A DNA stretch of 6,604 bases from Clostridiales bacterium (GTDB lineage Bacteria; Bacillota; Clostridia; Saccharofermentanales; Saccharofermentanaceae), in assembly GCA_003543635.1 (NCBI GenBank), contig DNAE01000232.1:14069-20672 (forward strand), written 5' to 3'. Position 1 is the first letter of the stretch, and each line of letters opens with the position of its first letter. Below, piece after piece: positions 1 through 5,500 of this stretch. Under the pieces are notes generated by a model, which did not search any database, had not been told where the DNA came from, and saw only the letters and a program-made list of their open reading frames with translations. The position numbers were made by a program, and so were the translations under genes.

Positions 1-779
1 ACTATGTCCTTGGCTTCCTTCTCGAGTCTTGCCTTCTCGGCCTCGTAGTCAGCCTGGAGCTTTGTCAAGTTCTTGTCGACCTCATCGATCTCCTGCTTCT
101 TGGCTTCGATGATCTTATCCTGCTCGGCCTTCTGGGCCTCAAGTTCCTTCTTGACGGCCTCTGAGTTCTCCAGGAATGCCTGTGCCTCCGTAGCCTCAGC
201 CACCAGCTGGTCTCTCTTCTGCAGGATCTCGGAATACTCGGCCTCTATCTTGGCAGCCGCCTGATTGATCTCCTCCTGTGCCGCTTCGATCATCTTCTGC
301 TGTTCACGGCTTCCCAGTTCGACCATCTTGTCGTACTCGGCCTGACCCTCGGCGATCTTGGCCTGCTTAGCCTTCTCGCCTTCTTCTCTGGCTACCTGTA
401 TCTTCTTACGCTCGTTCTCGACCTGGACTCTCGTCTCATTGAGCTCTTCCTCGAGCTTTAACTTCTCATCTATGGCCTGCTTCTGGAGTTTTGCATATTC
501 GCTGTCCAGTCTGAGCTTCTCTGATTCGAACTGGGCCGTCAGGGTGCTGATCTCTCTGTTGATCTTATCTCTGATCTCTGCAAGGTGTTTCTCTTCTTCC
601 GATTTCTTGGCCTCGGCTCTTGCCAGGTTCTCTTCTTCCTTCTGCTCCAATACCTTCTGGGCCTCTTTCATGGCCGTTTCGGTATCACCTCCGGAAGCTT
701 TCTGGAAATCGTACTTACACATGGAACAACGGGCAACGTTGTCGCCCATCATAACTCCGCAAACAGGACACTTCTTCAT
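1..779 (-). CDS. Zinc-ribbon plus coiled-coil protein, 3' end outside the window
   Basis: The gene is read leftward from ATG at 777-779 and stays open to the left edge, giving 259 codons with no stop. The first 25 residues carry two CxxC pairs (C4, C7, C18, C21; starts MKKCPVCG), the pattern of a small zinc ribbon that binds one zinc ion. From about residue 30 to the window edge the protein is almost entirely Glu, Lys, Ala, Gln and Leu with very few Pro or Gly residues, which indicates a long parallel or antiparallel coiled coil. There is no signal peptide or membrane segment in the visible part, so it is probably cytoplasmic unless the missing C-terminus carries an anchor. The start is supported by AGGAG seven bases upstream and by the cysteines immediately following it. 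The family is not recognised. Zinc-ribbon/coiled-coil proteins may be scaffolds or membrane-associated factors, but no specific function can be assigned. It is divergently oriented from the solute-binding protein gene at 978. Confidence 0.85.
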   Translation of the reverse strand, partial: MKKCPVCGVMMGDNVARCSMCKYDFQKASGGDTETAMKEAQKVLEQKEEENLARAEAKKSEEEKHLAEIRDKINREISTLTAQFESEKLRLDSEYAKLQKQAIDEKLKLEEELNETRVQVENERKKIQVAREEGEKAKQAKIAEGQAEYDKMVELGSREQQKMIEAAQEEINQAAAKIEAEYSEILQKRDQLVAEATEAQAFLENSEAVKKELEAQKAEQDKIIEAKKQEIDEVDKNLTKLQADYEAEKARLEKEAKDI

Positions 780-786
780 TGTGTAA

Positions 787-791
787 CTCCT
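787..791 (-). promoter_or_regulatory. Ribosome binding site of the zinc-ribbon gene
   Basis: Read on the minus strand the bases are AGGAG, with seven bases between them and the ATG at 777-779. This near-perfect Shine-Dalgarno sequence fixes the start of the zinc-ribbon/coiled-coil gene. Confidence 0.8.
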
Positions 792-837
792 AAATAAAAT
801 TAGATAATATTCCTATATCCTTTACAGATACTTAAGC

Positions 838-867
838 ATTATACACCAAATGCCATAAAAATATCAC
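838..867 (-). promoter_or_regulatory. Candidate sigma-A type promoter for the zinc-ribbon gene
   Basis: On the minus strand there is a consensus -10 hexamer TATAAT (838-843). An 18-base spacer separates it from GTGATA (862-867), which matches the -35 consensus TTGACA at four of six positions. Transcription would begin near 830, giving a leader of about 50 nt that contains the AGGAG site. The perfect -10 makes this the best promoter candidate in the window. The -35 is only moderate. Confidence 0.5.
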
Positions 868-886
868 ATTCTCTTCACTCTAATTG

Positions 887-908
887 TTAATAAAGTACAA
901 ATTATTAA
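887..908. repeat. 7-bp perfect inverted repeat, possible operator
   Basis: TTAATAA (887-893) and its reverse complement TTATTAA (902-908) are separated by eight bases, so the half-sites lie 15 bp apart, centre to centre. The repeat sits between the two divergent transcription starts, where a regulator of either gene could bind. Because the arms are pure A/T in an A/T-rich region, chance occurrence is quite possible. It is too weak to act as a terminator. Confidence 0.25.
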
Positions 909-938
909 AGACTTATCGAAAACCCGAAGAAAAAAAGC

Positions 939-944
939 TATATT
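939..944 (+). promoter_or_regulatory. Weak candidate -10 for the solute-binding protein gene
   Basis: TATATT matches TATAAT at five of six positions and lies 33 bases before the ATG, which would give a leader of roughly 27 nt. No convincing -35 hexamer occurs at 16-18 bp spacing; TTATCG at 913-918 is 20 bp away. The true promoter could lie further upstream or need an activator. Confidence 0.25.
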
Positions 945-964
945 ACTTTGTAAACCTAAAGAAA

Positions 965-969
965 AGAGG
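965..969 (+). promoter_or_regulatory. Ribosome binding site of the solute-binding protein gene
   Basis: AGAGG lies eight bases before the ATG at 978-980. It is a good Shine-Dalgarno sequence and, with the signal peptide that follows directly, it supports this start. Confidence 0.7.
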
Positions 970-977
970 CATTTGCA

Positions 978-2486
978 ATGAAGAACAAGATAATAAGTAT
1001 TCTTTCGGCAGCGCTTATCCTGAGCCTGTCCCTGGGTCTTATGTCATGTAACAAGGACCCCAAGGGGCAGGATGCATCCCTCTACGGCGGCGAGGCCGTA
1101 GTCGGCATCACCCAGGAACCCTCCGTCTTCGATCCCCACACAGTAGTGGCCGCAGGTGATAAGGAGATCCTGTTTAACGTTTTCGAGGGCCTTTACAAGT
1201 TCGACTCCGAGGGCAACCTCAATCCTTGTCTTGCAACGGATGTGGAGATATCCGACGACGCCTCCGTTTATACATTCACCATCAGGGAAGGCGTTAAGTT
1301 CCATAACGGCAACGACATGACCGTCGACGACGTTATCTATTCCCTTAACAGAGCCAAGGACCTCGTTCCCGAGCTCGCCTGCATCGACACCGTTTCCGAA
1401 ACGGACGACGGAAAGGTCGAGGTAGCTCTCAGCACCCCCAACAGCGAGCTGCTCTCCTTCTTCACCGTGGCCATCATCCCCGATGAGGTGGAGGATATCG
1501 GAGCTACTCCCGTGGGAACAGGCCCCTTCAAGTTCGATTCCTATAACATCGGTCAGAGCGTGGTCCTCACCAGGAACGACGAGTACTGGATCAGCGAGCT
1601 CCCCTACCTCGATACGGTAACCTTCAAGGTGTGCGCAGACCTGGACGCAGGATTCATCGAGCTCCAGAACGGTTCCATCGATATCTTCCCCTACCTGACC
1701 ACGGACAAGACATCCCAGCTGGACGAGAGCCGTTTCACGGTACTCAGCAAGGGTTCCAACATGGTACAGATCTTCGCCCTTAACAATGCCGCCGAGCCCT
1801 TCGACGATGTCAAGGTAAGACAGGCTATCAACTATGCCGTCAACAGGGACGACCTCATCACCCTCACCATGGACGGTGCAGGCCTTCCCCTTACCACAGC
1901 CATGAGCCCCGTTATGGGAGACGCCTACGATACTTCCCTGGACGGCACATACGATCAGGATATCGAGACCGCCAAGTCCCTCCTTGCCGAGGCAGGCTAT
2001 CCCGACGGATTCGACATGACCATAACGGTACCCTCCAACTACCTTATCCACGTGAACACGGCAGTTGCCCTTGCGGACCAGCTCTCGGAGATCGGCATCA
2101 ACGCCACCATCGAGCAGGTGGACTGGGCTACATGGCTCGAGGATACCTACACCAACAGAAACTATCAGTCCACGGTCATCGCCCTCACGAGCAACTATGC
2201 TCCCTACGACGTCATCAGCAGATATGCCACGACCGCAGACGGCAACTTCATCAACTTCAGCAACGCCGAGGTTGACGACATAATCGCCAGCATCCCCCTT
2301 ACCACCGACGAGAACGAGAAGATCGAACTCTACCACGATCTCCTTGCGATCCTCACGGAGGAAGCTGCTTCCTGCTACATCCAGGATCCCTACAGCACTT
2401 GCGCCATCAGCAACAGAGTAACGGGATACGAACTCTATCCCATGTACGTACAGGACATGTCGACAGTGCATCTCACACAGGAATGA
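978..2486 (+). CDS. ABC importer family 5 solute-binding lipoprotein (oligopeptide/nickel type)
   Basis: This 502-residue protein has the usual length for extracellular solute-binding family 5 (SBP_bac_5), the DppA/OppA/NikA group that captures peptides or other ligands and delivers them to an ABC permease. Residues 1-24 form a lipoprotein signal: positive N-terminus, hydrophobic core, and lipobox LMSC with C24 as the lipidated cysteine. The mature protein would sit on the outer face of the membrane. Family hallmarks are YTFTIREGVKFHNG (98-111) followed by DDVIYSLNRA (117-126), PVGTGPFKF (178-186), and VRQAINYAVNRDDL (280-293). The C-terminal lobe contains AKSLLAEAGYPDGF, typical of the family. 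The substrate cannot be told from sequence; a peptide is the default guess. No permease or ATPase gene adjoins it: the upstream gene is divergent and a terminator follows. It therefore either serves a transporter encoded elsewhere or has a sensing or scavenging role. Codon use is rich in C- and G-ending codons. Confidence 0.93.
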   Translation: MKNKIISILSAALILSLSLGLMSCNKDPKGQDASLYGGEAVVGITQEPSVFDPHTVVAAGDKEILFNVFEGLYKFDSEGNLNPCLATDVEISDDASVYTFTIREGVKFHNGNDMTVDDVIYSLNRAKDLVPELACIDTVSETDDGKVEVALSTPNSELLSFFTVAIIPDEVEDIGATPVGTGPFKFDSYNIGQSVVLTRNDEYWISELPYLDTVTFKVCADLDAGFIELQNGSIDIFPYLTTDKTSQLDESRFTVLSKGSNMVQIFALNNAAEPFDDVKVRQAINYAVNRDDLITLTMDGAGLPLTTAMSPVMGDAYDTSLDGTYDQDIETAKSLLAEAGYPDGFDMTITVPSNYLIHVNTAVALADQLSEIGINATIEQVDWATWLEDTYTNRNYQSTVIALTSNYAPYDVISRYATTADGNFINFSNAEVDDIIASIPLTTDENEKIELYHDLLAILTEEAASCYIQDPYSTCAISNRVTGYELYPMYVQDMSTVHLTQE

Positions 2487-2500
2487 TCAAATAACTCCAT

Positions 2501-2533
2501 AAAAAACAGCGTCCCGAGGGGCGCTGCTTTTTT
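2501..2533. terminator. Bidirectional intrinsic terminator between convergent genes
   Basis: The stem CAGCGTCC (2507-2514) pairs with GGGCGCTG (2519-2526) around the tetraloop CGAG, with one G-U pair. A T-run follows at 2528-2533 and an A-run precedes at 2501-2506, so either strand gives a hairpin followed by a U tract. It starts 14 bases after the solute-binding protein stop at 2486. It ends 12 bases from the stop of the convergent LRR gene at 2546, so it can serve both. Confidence 0.9.
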
Positions 2534-2545
2534 ATACTCGAAAAA

Positions 2546-5500
2546 CTACTTCGTCTTCCCCGTGATCACGGGAGCGTAGTCGCTGTAGATCCTTCTCGTG
2601 GTACCGTTGCTGTCGGTATATCTGTAGTACGCCCTTATGCAGTAGTAGTAGGTCGTATTTGCCGCCAGATTATAACTGGTATTATAAGTCCTGTTCTGGT
2701 CGTAGATACCGATACAGGTGTAAGGTCTTGCCGCATCTCTTTTCGGCATCCTGAATACTTCGTAGAAGATCTGGCCATCGCCTGCGGAGGTGGTTATCTT
2801 GTTCCAGGAAAGGCTGATGCTATTCCTTGAGGAACCCGTGACCTTAAGTCCCGAAGGAGCCTTGGGGATAAAGCCTGTTACCACAGAGCTCTCCTTGCCG
2901 TACTCAGTCGTGCCGGAACTGCTCCTATAGGCGACCACCTTGTAGTAGTACATCGTACCCGCCGTGATCTTATTCGTCATCTCGAGTTTTGTGGTGGTTC
3001 CCAGCGTAGTGTAGATACCTCCGGGAGAGGTGGCTCTCATGACCTTGTATCCCGTGGCGCCGGCAACCGCATTCCACTTGATCTTAAGGGTGGTCGTGTC
3101 AGTTGCCGTCACGACAACTCCCGTGGGAGCGGCGGGAAGAGAAGGTGTCTTGCAGGATACCCAGGAGGAATACTGTCCGTAGATCTTTGTTCCGTCAGGG
3201 GCGATCCAGTAGGCCCTTATCCTGTAGTAGTAAGTCGTGTTTGCATTAAGGAGCTTACTAACTGAGGATGTTCCCGTATATCTTCCGATACATGCACCGG
3301 TTCCGGTGGTAGTCGTATTCCTCCAGATCTCATAGATAAGTGTTCCGTCGGAAGGTTTTGAAACGGAAGACCAGCTGAGGGATATGGTCGTGGTGGAAGT
3401 TGCGGTGGCCTTAAGATCTGCAGGCGTCGCAACGGGATTTGCTATCATCGACGCACTATCCTTACTTCGGAGCACATTACCCCAGATGTCCGTCTTACAG
3501 GCAACTACCATGAAGGCATAATTCCTGTAGGAAAGTCCCGTCGCCGTGATGGACGTCTTAGTTGTCTTGCCCACGCTGCTCCAGGGCTCCGATGTGCCGA
3601 AGGGACGGACATAGACTTCGTAGGAGTCCGCATTCTCTACCTTATTCCAGGAAACGGTTACGGAGCTCATCGTAACACTGTCCTTCTTCAATCCCGTGGG
3701 TGCAGTGGGAGTATCGGCCGTAATGAGTCTCGTGTTTACATCATAGGAGAGCTTAACTCCGGAATAGTTCTCCGTTTCCAACCAATAAACGGCAACACCA
3801 TTGTCTATATAGAATGAGGGTTCGCCTTCAAATTCGAAAAGTGCAGGTTCAAACAGATAACGGCAAGCACTTACATCCAATTCTTCAAGATTGTTTTGGG
3901 AGGCATAGATATTTACCAACAGACCATTATTCTGAAGATCAAGGGATGTCAATCCGCAATTTGAGCATGCAAGGAATTCAAGATAAGGAGCATTGGACAG
4001 ATCAAGTGTTCCAATATCATTGTTGCTGCAATATAGCGACTCCAAATACTCGTTATTGCCGATATCAAGATCTGTAAGCTCGTTATCTTCTACTTCAAGA
4101 GACATAAGAATAGGGCAGGCAGACACATCGATCGATCCCAGACGATTTTCTGTTGCCGATAAGTGCATAAGCCCTTCCATAGAAGACAGATCAAGTTCAG
4201 TCAGATCGTTAAATGCCACATCCAGATTCTTAAGGAGCGGGTTGTCACCGAATGTTACCGATGAAACATTTGAATTCCTTATGGAGATGACTGTTATCTT
4301 AGGATTGTTACTGAAATCGAAACTTGCGATATCATTATTATCACACAAGAAGGAGTCCAGCTCAGTAAGCATCGAAACATCTATCTCCCTAAGACCTATA
4401 TCAGATACATCAACATCTGTAAGAGCAGTATTGTAGCTGAGATCAAGTCGTTCGATATCCATCTGATTATCGGTGATCCATTCATCGTTTTCCTCATCGA
4501 AATATCCTGCGTTACCACCACTGCATCTGAATGTCTTCAGCTTAGTATTCGCCGATATGTCGATATGATCAAGGCAGTTGTCGGAACAATCCAGGATCGT
4601 CAGTTCCGTAAAGAACTCTATACCCTTAAGGTCGGATATTCCCATATCAGCTACAACTATCCTGTTTATCCCGGCGATCTCATCTTCGGAAAGACACATA
4701 TCATTGTTAGGATCAAGATCATTCGATACATAATCTCTGAAATTATCATCCGGGAAATTAATCTCATCGATGATTATCAGATCTCCGGGATCGTAGATCA
4801 TCTCCCCTTCACTATACAGGGCAGTCCTTTTGTCAAAGGAGAAGTAGCCGCTCTCCATCGAATCACCGGTGCACATATCATAGATGTAATAGGAGTACGA
4901 ACTGTAATCCGGTTCCGTATCTGTACTATTCTCATATATCTCAAGAATAAGGTCACATCCCGTAAGATCGACCGACTCGATCCTGTTCCTATGGCATCGC
5001 AGATCAATCAGTTCAGCATCTGCAGGCAGTCTCAGTTCTTCAAGATCGCAACAACTGCAATCGATCGCCCTGAGATTTGAAAGGCCGCTGAGGTCAAGAG
5101 TTTTCAGATCGTTATTTGAACAATCAAGAACGCTCAAGTCGGTAAAGAACTCAATACCGGTAAGATCCTCTATGCCGAGTTCGGAGCAACGGATGCTATT
5201 GGTACTGTTGACCTCAACAGTACTTAATACTCCATCTTCATCAAAATCGATCGACTCAAGAACATAATCCCTGAAAGCAGGATCCGGGAAAGTCTCCTCG
5301 TTGATCTCGGCCACCATATCAGTTTCATTCATCCAAACTCCGTCGATATAGAGCTTCACTGTTCTTTCCATGGCTATGCAACAGTCGATCTCACGATAGC
5401 TTTCGCCCTCGCCCTCGGAGCAGCTGTATTCATACCGGCTCCGCCCTTCATTATATGTACCCTCGTTAAATGCCATTATAAGATAAGGGCAATCAGTGAT

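Larger units (their letters stand above)
780..977. other. Divergent intergenic control region
   Basis: This 198-bp stretch is far richer in A+T than the genes on either side and has no credible coding frame. It must hold the promoters for both divergent genes. Visible elements are the minus-strand TATAAT promoter (838-867), a 7-bp inverted repeat (887-908), a TATATT hexamer (939-944), and the two ribosome binding sites. No riboswitch or tRNA-like fold was recognised by eye. Confidence 0.75.

Noticed and set aside
358..786. Plus-strand frame of 142 codons, Ser/Phe/Leu-rich
   Set aside because: It is the complement of the Glu/Lys-rich coiled-coil gene. Reversed GAA/GAG and AAG codons give Ser, Phe and Leu, so it is a shadow.
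1044..2471. A 475-codon open frame antisense to the solute-binding protein gene
   Set aside because: The sense frame has a complete family match, lipobox and ribosome binding site. The antisense frame has no recognisable domain and is Val/Gly/Asp-rich, as expected of the reverse complement of a gene with strong C/G third-position bias.
2507..2526. Hairpin as a small RNA or riboswitch element
   Set aside because: The position between two stop codons and the flanking A and T runs are fully explained by a bidirectional terminator.
3857..4603. CRISPR array, or recent DNA-level tandem repeat with a 63-bp period
   Set aside because: The 63-bp period is that of 21-residue protein repeats. The DNA copies are strongly diverged, lie inside a coding frame, and there are no identical direct repeats with unique spacers.
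3993..5080. Plus-strand frames (3993-4436 and 4565-5080) opposite the LRR region
   Set aside because: They lie opposite a strongly supported repeat-containing frame, have no domain and no ribosome binding site, and follow from the repeated LRR codons.
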